Source: Bifidobacterium breve (GTDB taxonomy: Bacteria; Actinomycetota; Actinomycetes; Nanopelagicales; Nanopelagicaceae). Taken from it: 34,242 nucleotides of DNA. A program made the translations under genes and the position numbers. This document shows, piece by piece, positions 9,419-20,027 of this stretch (position 1 is the first letter of the stretch; every line of letters begins with the position of its first letter). The notes below the pieces were generated by a model. The model was not told the origin of the DNA. It was given only the letters and a program-made list of their open reading frames with translations, and searched no databases. The stretch is taken from assembly GCA_945873335.1 (NCBI GenBank), contig CAMCCH010000005.1, positions 1 through 34,242 on the forward strand, in the 5' to 3' direction.

Positions 9419-10344
9419 TAGTCGACAAGAGTTCTTCCTGTAAGACGCAGGAACACATCTTCGAGTGATGATCTGCGCACGAGCGAAGTCTTAGGGTGCA
9501 AGCCTGCGCTGTAAATCTTTTCTAGTAGCGCTTCACCATCTTCGCTATAGAGCAAAATCCGATCTGGTAATTCTTCAATACGGTCGCACATTCCACGTAA
9601 CTGGTCAGCCATTTCACTATTGCGCTCAGAACCAAATCGAATCTCAAGAACTTCCTTCGTTGAATAATCTTTAATCAACTGCGCAGGACTTCCTTCTGCC
9701 ATGATTTTGCCTTTATCCATAACAACAAGGCGATCACAGAGTTGCTCTGCTTCATCCATAAAGTGAGTTGTAATAACGAGTGTTACACCTTGTTCTTTGA
9801 GGCGAAATAAGCGATCCCAAAGAATATGACGCGCTTGTGGGTCTAATCCAGTTGTTGGCTCATCGAGCATCAAAATTTCAGGCTCGCTTACTAATCCACG
9901 AGCAATAGTGAGACGGCGCTTCATTCCACCGCTCAGAGATTCAACTTTTGCATTTCGTTTTTCTTGTAATTGAGCGAACTCAAGGAGCTCTTCGATTTTT
10001 GTTTTAAGGAATTTACGCGAAAGGCCAAAATAACGACCATAGATATATAGATTTTCACTTACCGATAAATTCATATCCAAATTATCTTGCTGAGGAACAA
10101 CACCTAAATGAGCGCGGATTTGTGGACCGAATTTTTCAGGATCCATTCCTAGAATTGTGAGATCACCTGATGTGCGCTGGGAAGTTGCGCCAATAATGCG
10201 CATCGTCGTCGATTTACCCGCACCATTTGGTCCAAGTAGCCCAAAAGATTCGCCTCTAGCTACGTCGAAATCAATCTCATCGACAGCAACGAACTCATCG
10301 AATTTTTTCGTGAGCCCTCGCGCTGTAATCAGTGGTGAAGACAT
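9418..10344 (-). CDS. ABC transporter ATP-binding protein (NodI/DrrA-like exporter family)
   Basis: Walker A GPNGAGKST, signature LSGGMKRRL, Walker B ILMLDEPTTGLDP. Confidence 0.93.
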   Translation of the reverse strand: MSSPLITARGLTKKFDEFVAVDEIDFDVARGESFGLLGPNGAGKSTTMRIIGATSQRTSGDLTILGMDPEKFGPQIRAHLGVVPQQDNLDMNLSVSENLYIYGRYFGLSRKFLKTKIEELLEFAQLQEKRNAKVESLSGGMKRRLTIARGLVSEPEILMLDEPTTGLDPQARHILWDRLFRLKEQGVTLVITTHFMDEAEQLCDRLVVMDKGKIMAEGSPAQLIKDYSTKEVLEIRFGSERNSEMADQLRGMCDRIEELPDRILLYSEDGEALLEKIYSAGLHPKTSLVRRSSLEDVFLRLTGRTLVD

Positions 10345-10353
10345 GCCAGAAGT

Positions 10354-11703
10354 TTATCCCTTGTAGTGATGTGCCATTTCACCTAGCGACTTATCCAAGA
10401 GATCCATTCCTAATTGAGCGTCTGCTTGGCTGATATTCAATGGTGGATTCATATGAATTCTGTTGAAGTTATTGAATGGCATTAGTCCATTCTTTTTGCA
10501 TGTAGCAACAATTTCATTCATGGCAGGACTTGATCCACCATATGCAGCAATTGGCTCGCGGGTAGCGCGATTAGTAACGATATCTAATCCCCAAAAACCA
10601 CCTTGTCCGCGAACATCGCCAACTAGTTGATGCTTTTTGGCAATTGCATGAAGCCCTGGACCAATAATCTTCTCGCCGATAGATGCAATGTTTTCAATCA
10701 TTTTCTCTGACTTCATTACATCAATAGTCGCAACCGCTGTTGCGCAGGCTAACGGGTGACCAGAATAAGTGAGTCCACCAGGGAAGACTCTTTCGTCAAA
10801 TGTTGCAGCAATTGGACCAGAGATTATTACTCCACCAAGTGGTACGTAACCTGAGGTAACACCCTTAGCAAAGACAATGAGATCAGGAGTTGATTTGCTG
10901 TGTTGGTATGCAAACCATTTGCCTGTGCGGCCAAAGCCAGCCATTACTTCATCACTAATCCAGAGAATGCCGTACTTATCGCAGAGGGCACGAATTCCAT
11001 CGAGATATCCAACAGGTGGCACTAATACACCTGCAGTGCCTGGAACGCTCTCAATAAGAATTGCTGCAATTGTTTTTGGACCTTCAAAAATAATTGTCTG
11101 CTCAAGATGTTCTAGCGCTCGCTGGCATTCTTCCGCTTCATTAGTTGCCCAGAATGCAGTGCGATACAGATATGGACCCCAGAAGTGGACGTGACCGAAT
11201 GAGAATTCATTTGGGAATCGACGTGGATCACCAGTAGCGGTAATTGCTGAGCCAGTATTGCCGTGATACGAACGGTAAGTAGAAAGAATTTTATGTCTTC
11301 CTGTGTGAATACGCGCCATACGAATTGCGTTCTCTACTGCATCTGCCCCAGCATTAGTAAAAAATACTTTTTCGAATCCACCATTTGCAACTTCAATAAT
11401 TCGCTTTGCCGCTTCGTTACGGGCAATGTTGGCATGTTGTGGTGCAACTGTTGTAAGAACAGCTGCTTGTTCTTGAATAGCTTTTACAACAGCAGGATGT
11501 TGGTGACCAATATTTGTAAATACTAATTGGCATGAAAAATCTAAAAATAACTTACCGTCGTAATCCCAGAAGTATGAACCTTGTGCCCCAGCGATAGCCA
11601 TTGGCGTAATCTGTTTTTGCGCCGACCATGAGTGAAATACATTCGCACGATCATCTGCGTAGACTTGCGCGCCGAGTTCTGGATTAGCTACTGGTTTTTC
11701 CAC
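10354..11703 (-). CDS. Class III aminotransferase (omega-amino acid/taurine--pyruvate aminotransferase-like)
   Basis: FTNAGADAVENAIRMAR, YRSYHGNTGSA, WISDEVMAGFGRTG, FAKGVTSGYVPLGG; GTG start with SD AAGGGGA. Confidence 0.87.
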   Translation of the reverse strand: MEKPVANPELGAQVYADDRANVFHSWSAQKQITPMAIAGAQGSYFWDYDGKLFLDFSCQLVFTNIGHQHPAVVKAIQEQAAVLTTVAPQHANIARNEAAKRIIEVANGGFEKVFFTNAGADAVENAIRMARIHTGRHKILSTYRSYHGNTGSAITATGDPRRFPNEFSFGHVHFWGPYLYRTAFWATNEAEECQRALEHLEQTIIFEGPKTIAAILIESVPGTAGVLVPPVGYLDGIRALCDKYGILWISDEVMAGFGRTGKWFAYQHSKSTPDLIVFAKGVTSGYVPLGGVIISGPIAATFDERVFPGGLTYSGHPLACATAVATIDVMKSEKMIENIASIGEKIIGPGLHAIAKKHQLVGDVRGQGGFWGLDIVTNRATREPIAAYGGSSPAMNEIVATCKKNGLMPFNNFNRIHMNPPLNISQADAQLGMDLLDKSLGEMAHHYKG

Positions 11704-11762
11704 GGTATCCCCTTTTATTTGTAACCAATCTAATCATGACCAACACCTAAAGGGGTAGTGGG

Positions 11763-11794
11763 CATGGGTAAAAGCAAAGTAACGTATACCCATG
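11763..11794. promoter_or_regulatory. Inverted repeat CATGGGTA-(16 nt)-TACCCATG spanning the mmsA start codon
   Basis: 8-bp perfect arms, 16-nt spacer; ATG 11792-11794 lies in the right arm. Confidence 0.6.
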
Positions 11795-13276
11795 AAAAGA
11801 ATCACGCATTGGGTAAATGGCGAATATTCAACAAGTAAGGCTGCTCGTTCCGGCGATATTTACAATCCGGCAACTGGAGAAGTTATTGGAAGTGTGGATT
11901 TTGCAGATATCGCTCTTGTAGATCAAGCAGTTGGAGTTGCCACGGAAGCATTCAAAACATGGCGCCATAGTTCACTCACAAAACGCACACAAGTTCTATT
12001 TGCATTTCGCGAATTACTCAATGAAAATAAAGAAAAGCTTGCGGCAATCATTACTGAAGAGCATGGAAAAGTTCTCAGCGATGCTCTCGGTGAAGTTACT
12101 CGGGGTTTAGAAGTAGTTGAATTTTCTTGCGGTATCCCACACCTTCTCAAAGGTGGTTTCTCAGAAGAGGTTTCAACAGGCGTTGATGTTTATTCCATTC
12201 GTCAGGCACTTGGCCCTGTAGCAATTATTTCCCCATTCAATTTCCCTGCGATGGTTCCAATGTGGTTCTTCCCAGTTGCTATCGCATGTGGCAACACAGT
12301 GATTGTGAAACCTTCAGAGAAGGATCCAAGTGCTGCAATATTTATGGCGGAGTTATGGAAAAAAGCTGGATTGCCAGATGGTGTATTCAATGTTGTCCAT
12401 GGAGATAAAGAGAGCGTTGATGCTCTCCTTACGCACCCAGGGATTAAGTCTGTTTCTTTTGTTGGCTCAACACCTATTGCCCGCTATGTCTACGAAACTG
12501 GAACAAAAGCAGGTAAGCGCGTTCAAGCACTTGGCGGCGCAAAGAATCACATGGTTGTCTTGCCAGATGCTGATTTGGAATTAGCGGCAGATGCAGCAAT
12601 CAATGCAGGCTTTGGTTCAGCAGGTGAGCGTTGCATGGCTATTAGCGCACTCGTTGTAGTGGAACCAGTTGCTGATGCTCTCATTGAAAAAATTAGAACT
12701 CGTATGGCCAAGATTAAAACTGGTGATGGAACAAAAGGTTCAGATATGGGCCCACTAGTTACACGTGTACACCGCGATAAAGTCGCTTCATACATTGAAG
12801 CAGGAGTAAAAGAGGGTGCAACGCTTGTAGAAGATGGTCGCACAGTAAAAGTAGATGGCAATGGTTTTTGGCTTGGGCCAACACTTTTCGACAATGTGAA
12901 ATCTTCAATGAGTATCTATAAAGAAGAAATTTTTGGACCAGTTCTCAGTGTTATTCGCGTAAAGAGTTATGACGAAGCACTTGATCTAGTAAATAAGCAT
13001 GAATATGGAAATGGAACTGCAATATTTACAAATGATGGCGGTGCAGCCCGCCGCTATCAAAATGAAGTAGAAGTTGGAATGGTTGGTATCAACGTTCCAA
13101 TTCCAGTACCTATGGCTTATTACTCATTTGGTGGCTGGAAGAACTCACTCTTTGGTGATTCACACGCACATGGCACTGAAGGAGTTCACTTCTTTACTCG
13201 CGGCAAGGTTGTTACTAGCCGTTGGTTAGATCCAAGTCATGGCGGAATCAATTTAGGTTTCCCACAAAACACATAA
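11792..13276 (+). CDS. mmsA: CoA-acylating (methyl)malonate-semialdehyde dehydrogenase
   Basis: ITHWVNGEY, GPVAIISPFNFPAMVPMWFFPVAIACGNT, AGERCMAIS active-site Cys, SLFGDSHAHGTEGVHFFTRGKVVTSRW. Confidence 0.92.
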   Translation: MKRITHWVNGEYSTSKAARSGDIYNPATGEVIGSVDFADIALVDQAVGVATEAFKTWRHSSLTKRTQVLFAFRELLNENKEKLAAIITEEHGKVLSDALGEVTRGLEVVEFSCGIPHLLKGGFSEEVSTGVDVYSIRQALGPVAIISPFNFPAMVPMWFFPVAIACGNTVIVKPSEKDPSAAIFMAELWKKAGLPDGVFNVVHGDKESVDALLTHPGIKSVSFVGSTPIARYVYETGTKAGKRVQALGGAKNHMVVLPDADLELAADAAINAGFGSAGERCMAISALVVVEPVADALIEKIRTRMAKIKTGDGTKGSDMGPLVTRVHRDKVASYIEAGVKEGATLVEDGRTVKVDGNGFWLGPTLFDNVKSSMSIYKEEIFGPVLSVIRVKSYDEALDLVNKHEYGNGTAIFTNDGGAARRYQNEVEVGMVGINVPIPVPMAYYSFGGWKNSLFGDSHAHGTEGVHFFTRGKVVTSRWLDPSHGGINLGFPQNT

Positions 13277-14805
13277 TGAGTTCTACACATTCTTTGTGGC
13301 AAGAGATTGAGTTTACATTTACTTCTTCTAAGCCTTATAAGAATGCATATACCGATGTAGAGGTTTGGGCAGATTTTACGTGTGATGATGGCACGGTAAT
13401 GCGGCGTCCAGGTTTTTGGACAGGTGGAAATAATTGGAAACTTCGTTTTGCTGCGCCGAAGGCTGGAAAATGGAAAGTCACGGTTTTTTCAAGCCATGAA
13501 GATGGCACCTTCAATTTCGAAGAAAATTTTGTAGTTACAAAGGAAAAATCAAGTGAAAATATTTTTTATAGAAAAGGATTTTGGTCGGTATCGCCAGGGG
13601 AGCGCAACCTAAAATTTCGTGACGGAAGTTCTGATCTCATCGTTGCAGATACCGCATGGGCTCTACCGTGGCGCGCAACTGTTGACGATGTAGAGATTTA
13701 TGCAAAAGATCGCAAAACTAAAGGCTTTAATGCAGCTCTTCTTATGGTTGTGCAACCAGATATGGGAGCACGCGGACCGCGCGATCGAAGAGCAGATGAA
13801 GGTTTTGGCGTTGGATTTGAAGATTTACATGAAGGACATATAAATCTTCTCAACCCTGAATATTTTGATTACCTTGATTCACTTATTTCAATACTCATTG
13901 AAAATGAAATCGTTCCTGTGTACTCACCACTATTTTTTGGTTTTGGTTGGAAAGGACTAGGAGTAATTGGACCCGTTGTTGATTCACAAGAGTATGCACG
14001 CTTTTGTCGCTACATCGTTGCACGATATGGCGCACGACCTGCAATCTATTTAGCTGGTGCTGATGGAACAGGCGTTGAAGTGCAGGTAGAAGTTGGTGGA
14101 AAAGAATTCCATGAATGGGATTGCTATTCACAACCAACAGGAATTCATTACAGGCCACATATCCACCCCAATGCGCATCAAAACGCTGACTGGCTAGATT
14201 TTCAGTGGTGCCAAACAGGACATGGTGGTGAACATATACAAGAGCGAGTTGCAGATATGTGGCGCAACCAACCAGAGCGTGCAGTTGCTAATGGCGAACC
14301 GTCATATGAAAACACAGGTGCAATTGGAAAATCTGCAGGGTGGTGGCAAGGACATGAAGCGTGGAGCAATCTCTGTGCTGGTTCAACAATGGGAGTTGTT
14401 TATGGTGCTGCTTGTTTATGGGGATGGCGCTTACATAAAGATGAAGTAGGACATAGCGATTTCTTTCTTGCACCAGGTTGCGGATGGCGCGAAGCACTCG
14501 ATTTTGAAGGAGCAACATATGTTGGTTTAGTTGGAAAAATATTGCGTGGATTATCTATTGCGCAGATACAACCAAGTTGGAGTGAAGCAATTTCACCACG
14601 AGGACTTATTGTCCATGGCAAACTATTTATTGGTTATCAAGAAAATGGTGGCCCACTCGATGTCCGAGGCGATGGAATCCCATTGAATTACAGGGTTATT
14701 GATCCCATGAGTGGAAAAGAATTATTACGTGGTCGGCGCGAGAAAATCGAGTCAATAATCCCAGATACTGGTACTGGCGCGCGAATTTATATCTGCGAAG
14801 CCTAA
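13276..14805 (+). CDS. DUF5060/DUF4038 apiosidase-like putative glycoside hydrolase, no signal peptide
   Basis: N-terminal beta domain (EVWADFTCDDG..RPGFWTGGNNWKLRFAAPKAGKWKVTV) and catalytic TIM-barrel-like region (ADTAWALPWRAT, GFNAALLMVVQPDMG, GEPSYENTGAIG); TAATG stop/start overlap with mmsA supports start 13276 rather than 13222. Confidence 0.75.
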   Translation: MSSTHSLWQEIEFTFTSSKPYKNAYTDVEVWADFTCDDGTVMRRPGFWTGGNNWKLRFAAPKAGKWKVTVFSSHEDGTFNFEENFVVTKEKSSENIFYRKGFWSVSPGERNLKFRDGSSDLIVADTAWALPWRATVDDVEIYAKDRKTKGFNAALLMVVQPDMGARGPRDRRADEGFGVGFEDLHEGHINLLNPEYFDYLDSLISILIENEIVPVYSPLFFGFGWKGLGVIGPVVDSQEYARFCRYIVARYGARPAIYLAGADGTGVEVQVEVGGKEFHEWDCYSQPTGIHYRPHIHPNAHQNADWLDFQWCQTGHGGEHIQERVADMWRNQPERAVANGEPSYENTGAIGKSAGWWQGHEAWSNLCAGSTMGVVYGAACLWGWRLHKDEVGHSDFFLAPGCGWREALDFEGATYVGLVGKILRGLSIAQIQPSWSEAISPRGLIVHGKLFIGYQENGGPLDVRGDGIPLNYRVIDPMSGKELLRGRREKIESIIPDTGTGARIYICEA

Positions 14806-14814
14806 GATACGTAA

Positions 14815-15636
14815 GTGCAAAAAGGACTTCAGGCAAAGAGCAAGATAGTCAATATCTTTCTCGTTGTTTCAATTATCTATTTTGCAATTCCAATTATGTT
14901 TCTCTTTGTTAGCTCAACAAAACCGCCGCAGGATTTTGGAAATACATTTTCATTATGGTTTGGAAATTCATTTAGCTTCTTCCAAAACCTCCAATGGTTA
15001 GTAGATTCAAATGGCGGTATTTATGTTGTGTGGCTGAAAAACACTATTTTTTATTCATTCACTGGTGCTATCGGCGCACTTTTGTGTTCGGCAATGGCAG
15101 GCTTTGCGATTGCTGTTTATAATTTTCACGGTGTACGACAGTTACAGGCCTTTATTCTATTTCTTGTAATGGTTCCAGCCAATACCCTCGTGCTCCCGCT
15201 CTTTATTTATTTTGCAAATTTGAATCTAATCAATACACCGTGGTCGGTTATTTTACCTTCACTCGTAAATCCATTGGGAACTTTTATTATTGCTTATTAC
15301 GCAAAAGAAAATTTACCTAAGGAACTCATCCAAGCGGCAAGACTTGATCGTGCAAGTGAAATCCGTATTTTTCTTCAACTATCAATTCCTATTTTGCGCC
15401 CCGCGCTTGCAACAGTCTTTCTACTTAATTTAGTAACTAACTGGAATAATTTTTATCTACCTTTGCTTATGTTCAATGAGACGAAGATGTTCCCATTATC
15501 AGTAGGCCTTGGAACTTCATATGGTGGGCCAGGATTGATTATGGGCGCTTTTGTTGCCATGGCCCCTATCTTGGTTGCATTTCTCTTCCTGCAACGCTTC
15601 TGGCTCAAAAATATTACTGCAGGTTCAGGCGTATAA
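14815..15636 (+). CDS. Carbohydrate ABC transporter permease (MalG/CUT1 family), orphan
   Basis: About 6 TM segments; EAA-loop-like NLPKELIQAARLDRASEIRIFLQLSIPILRPALATVF; GTG start. Confidence 0.87.
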   Translation: MQKGLQAKSKIVNIFLVVSIIYFAIPIMFLFVSSTKPPQDFGNTFSLWFGNSFSFFQNLQWLVDSNGGIYVVWLKNTIFYSFTGAIGALLCSAMAGFAIAVYNFHGVRQLQAFILFLVMVPANTLVLPLFIYFANLNLINTPWSVILPSLVNPLGTFIIAYYAKENLPKELIQAARLDRASEIRIFLQLSIPILRPALATVFLLNLVTNWNNFYLPLLMFNETKMFPLSVGLGTSYGGPGLIMGAFVAMAPILVAFLFLQRFWLKNITAGSGV

Positions 15637-15673
15637 GCCTGAGTGCGTTTTATCTAATAGCGCTCTTCTCATC

Positions 15674-17124
<1,451 letters not shown>

Positions 17125-17141
17125 GTTCTAGCATTGCCTGC

Positions 17142-18584
17142 ATGAAGCGCTCTTTCTTCGCCATCGCTTTAGTATTTTCATTACTTGCACCGGTATCAGC
17201 TCAAGCTGGAGATAACCAAGTAACTGTTTTATCCCGAAATCTCTACTTAGGTGCAGATGTTGGGATAGCACTCGAACTAATTCCTGATTTTCCTGCTGCT
17301 GCGCAGTTCATGTGGAACCAAGTAAAGGCTAATGATTTCGCCCAACGCGCACCAAAATTAGCGCAAGAAGCAATAAGCAATGATGCCGATGTCATAGGAA
17401 TTCAAGAAGCAACTATTTGGTATTGTAAAAAGAATGCATGGAGCAAAAAAGTCGAAGTTCTAAATTTTACGAAGCAATTTCTTGAAGCTACAAAAGCACA
17501 AGGAAGTGAATATGTGCTGGCAAAATTTGAGGGTAGAGAGGCCTTCAATCCTGGTTATTCAATAGCTGCAGTCCCTTTCCTAACGATGGTCAACGATCCT
17601 TCAACTTTTCAACCCCTATTCAGTCAAGATCAAGCTGCATGCGGTTTTGTTATTGGTGATGCTCTAGCAATCAAGAAAGAGTTAGCAGATAAAGTTCTAA
17701 AAGTTGGAAACACTGAATATGTAGATACATACAGCATCGTTCCAACATTGATGACTATTTATCGTGGTTATACCTGGGCAGATATAACTATTGGAAACCA
17801 ACCAGTGCGATTTGTTACAACACACTTAGAATCTATTTGGGATGAAGGAAAAATTCCTAATGCAGCTAAGCAGGCTGGACAATTAGTAAAAGATCTTCAA
17901 AATACGACAATGCCCGTGGTAGTAATCGGTGATTTCAATTCTGATCCACGTGATCCACGTCCGCTAGATGCACCGAATCCGGGTGAGCAACCAATTGCCA
18001 GTGATGTGTGTCCTGTACAAAAAAATAATTGCAGTGCTTATTGGATTATGCGTGATGCCGGATTCATTGAGGCGGATCCAAACCCATTACTTCCGGAGAA
18101 CTATTCATGGGGAACGAGCGCACTACTAGCTGGTCCAGACGCTGCGAGATTTGAAGAAGCTGCGAAAATGGGTAATGAATATGGATTTAGTGACCGTTTG
18201 GATTATGTCTTTATTAAGAATGGAATCAAAGAGCTCTCTTCTACAATAATTGGAAACACCTGGCCAGAAAATGAGAATGTATGGCAATGTTCCAATGAAG
18301 AACAGATTAATAACACACAAGAAATAGCACAGCGTATGGGTATCGCAGCTCCAGATTCTGGAATTTGTTTAGCTACAGATCACGCAGGAGTCCTTTCTAC
18401 TTTAGTTCTTGATGGCTCGGAAAGCGCTCGCAGCGCTGATTTACCTGAACACAAGCCATTCCCAATTTCCTTTTGGCAGTGGGTTGGCTTAGCGCTACTT
18501 ACTACTTTGGCTCTTCTAATCCTTAGGAAGAATTCCAAGTTGCTGTCTAAATCCAAGAGAATCCCACGCATCAAATCCATCTAG
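17142..18584 (+). CDS. Secreted, C-terminally membrane-anchored endonuclease/exonuclease/phosphatase-family protein
   Basis: Signal peptide MKRSFFAIALVFSLLAPVSAQA; EEP motifs LSRNLYLGAD, IGIQEATIW, THLESIW, VVIGDFNSDPRD, LATDHAGVLSTL; C-terminal TM followed by KNSKLLSKSKRIPR; ATG at 17142 preferred over TTG at 17112. Confidence 0.82.
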   Translation: MKRSFFAIALVFSLLAPVSAQAGDNQVTVLSRNLYLGADVGIALELIPDFPAAAQFMWNQVKANDFAQRAPKLAQEAISNDADVIGIQEATIWYCKKNAWSKKVEVLNFTKQFLEATKAQGSEYVLAKFEGREAFNPGYSIAAVPFLTMVNDPSTFQPLFSQDQAACGFVIGDALAIKKELADKVLKVGNTEYVDTYSIVPTLMTIYRGYTWADITIGNQPVRFVTTHLESIWDEGKIPNAAKQAGQLVKDLQNTTMPVVVIGDFNSDPRDPRPLDAPNPGEQPIASDVCPVQKNNCSAYWIMRDAGFIEADPNPLLPENYSWGTSALLAGPDAARFEEAAKMGNEYGFSDRLDYVFIKNGIKELSSTIIGNTWPENENVWQCSNEEQINNTQEIAQRMGIAAPDSGICLATDHAGVLSTLVLDGSESARSADLPEHKPFPISFWQWVGLALLTTLALLILRKNSKLLSKSKRIPRIKSI

Positions 18585-18932
18585 AACAATTCCATCTTTG
18601 ATTGTGTCAATACTGACACCGTCAACAGATACTTTATTTCCAGTTGGTGCCTGACCTAGAAATTCCGCACCAGTATGTGTTCCTGTTAGATGCCAGCGTG
18701 ATACGACGCGGTTACCTTCAACAATTACCTCTTGAACATCAAAGTGGAGATCAGGAAAAGCTACCTGCCACTTTTTCCATTGTTCTCTAAAACTCTCGCG
18801 ACCAACACCAAATTTTGGATCATTGCCAGCGGCATCGAGTGCAATAAAGCGGTCGATTGCGCTCTCATCTTTCTTATTCCATATTTGATCAAAGAAGTCA
18901 TAAGCAGCCTTGCGATTATTTTCTAGTGTCAT
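18516..18932 (-). CDS. SnoaL-like/ester cyclase-family protein
   Basis: NTF2-like pattern AAYDFFDQIWNKKDESAIDRFIA...FPDLHFDVQEVIVEGNRVVSRWHLTGTHTGAEFLGQAPTGNKV. Confidence 0.8.
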   Translation of the reverse strand: MTLENNRKAAYDFFDQIWNKKDESAIDRFIALDAAGNDPKFGVGRESFREQWKKWQVAFPDLHFDVQEVIVEGNRVVSRWHLTGTHTGAEFLGQAPTGNKVSVDGVSIDTIKDGIVLDGFDAWDSLGFRQQLGILPKD

Positions 18933-20026
18933 GAGTCAATTACAACTACCTCTCCGCTTTGTGTGAGTTCCAACAGATCTGCACTCATTCCAAGTGCAAT
19001 TTCACCGACATTGCCCATACCAATCTCCCCAGCAGCAAGTGCTGAAGAACAATTAACTGCATCTTCAATGGAAACCTTGAAATCTTTATACAATTTCAAG
19101 AATGCACGGTCCATTGTCAATGTGCTTCCAGCAAGTGATTTATTGCTAACAAGCCTTGCCACCCCTTTGGAAACCTCAACATCGAGTTCACCGATTTTGT
19201 ATTGTCCATCGCCCGTACCTGCAGCAGAGATTGCATCTGTTACAAGTATGGATCGATGCGATGCCAAAGCGAGAATCTCTTCGGTATCTTCCTTCTTTAT
19301 ATGCGTTCCGTCCAGAATCAATTCAAGAGATAGTCGATCATCGGCAAGTGCTACTTCAGTAATAGTTCCTGCATCATGGCCAAGCTTTGGCATGCCATTT
19401 GTGAAGTGCGTAATGATCGTTGCGCCGTAATCAATTGCTTGAAGCGCGATATGGGTCGATGCTTCTGTGTGACCAAGGGCGACAACTACTCCTTCTTCAA
19501 CAAGGAAATCAATTGCATCGAGTGCACCTTCTAATTCAGGGGCCAATGTCATCATTGAAATATTGCCTTGCCCGGCATCTAATAAGCGTTGCAATTCTTT
19601 CACAGAAGGGGTGCGCAACAGAGAAGGGTCGTGTGCCCCGCAGCGAGCATGTGAAAGATAGGGACCCTCTAGATGGATTCCCTTTATCGCACTTGTACCT
19701 ACATATGGATTAATTCTTTTGATTTGCTCAATGAGAATTTCAATAGGCTCGCTCACCAAACTTGCAAGCAGCGAAGTTGTTCCATACTTCTTATGCGCTT
19801 TAATAACTCGATCAATATCGTCGCTATCGTGGGATGAAAAATATGCACCGCCACCGCCATGACAATGAATATCTACAAAACCGGGAATAAGAATTCCTTT
19901 AACTACTTTCTCGGCCTTTTCATTAGCCCCATCTTCAATATGAGAAATCGTCTTATTTGATATCTCTAACCAAAAATTCTTTCGCAAGACTCCTTCAACT
20001 ACCCCAGATGCTGCTTGAATAATCAT
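18929..20026 (-). CDS. nagA: N-acetylglucosamine/galactosamine-6-phosphate deacetylase
   Basis: GFVDIHCHGGGG, HLEGPYLS, ALGHTEAS, THFTNGMP, LILDGTHI, VTDAISAAG; start set at 20026 with SD GGAGGT. Confidence 0.9.
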   Translation of the reverse strand: MIIQAASGVVEGVLRKNFWLEISNKTISHIEDGANEKAEKVVKGILIPGFVDIHCHGGGGAYFSSHDSDDIDRVIKAHKKYGTTSLLASLVSEPIEILIEQIKRINPYVGTSAIKGIHLEGPYLSHARCGAHDPSLLRTPSVKELQRLLDAGQGNISMMTLAPELEGALDAIDFLVEEGVVVALGHTEASTHIALQAIDYGATIITHFTNGMPKLGHDAGTITEVALADDRLSLELILDGTHIKKEDTEEILALASHRSILVTDAISAAGTGDGQYKIGELDVEVSKGVARLVSNKSLAGSTLTMDRAFLKLYKDFKVSIEDAVNCSSALAAGEIGMGNVGEIALGMSADLLELTQSGEVVVIDS

Positions 20027-20027
20027 T

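Noticed and set aside
11709-11755. CCCCTTT ... AAAGGGG inverted repeat in the aminotransferase/mmsA gap
   Set aside because: The left arm is the minus-strand gene's Shine-Dalgarno (AAAGGGG) and the arms are 33 nt apart; likely coincidental, though not excluded as an operator.
13222-13275. Upstream start (13222) of the DUF4038 gene
   Set aside because: The extension lies inside the mmsA coding sequence; the TAATG overlap at 13274-13278 and the protein N-terminus support start 13276.
18963-19713. Plus-strand ORFs opposite nagA (18963..19430, 19156..19362, 19420..19713)
   Set aside because: Antisense to clear NagA motifs, with no start context and no recognisable domain.
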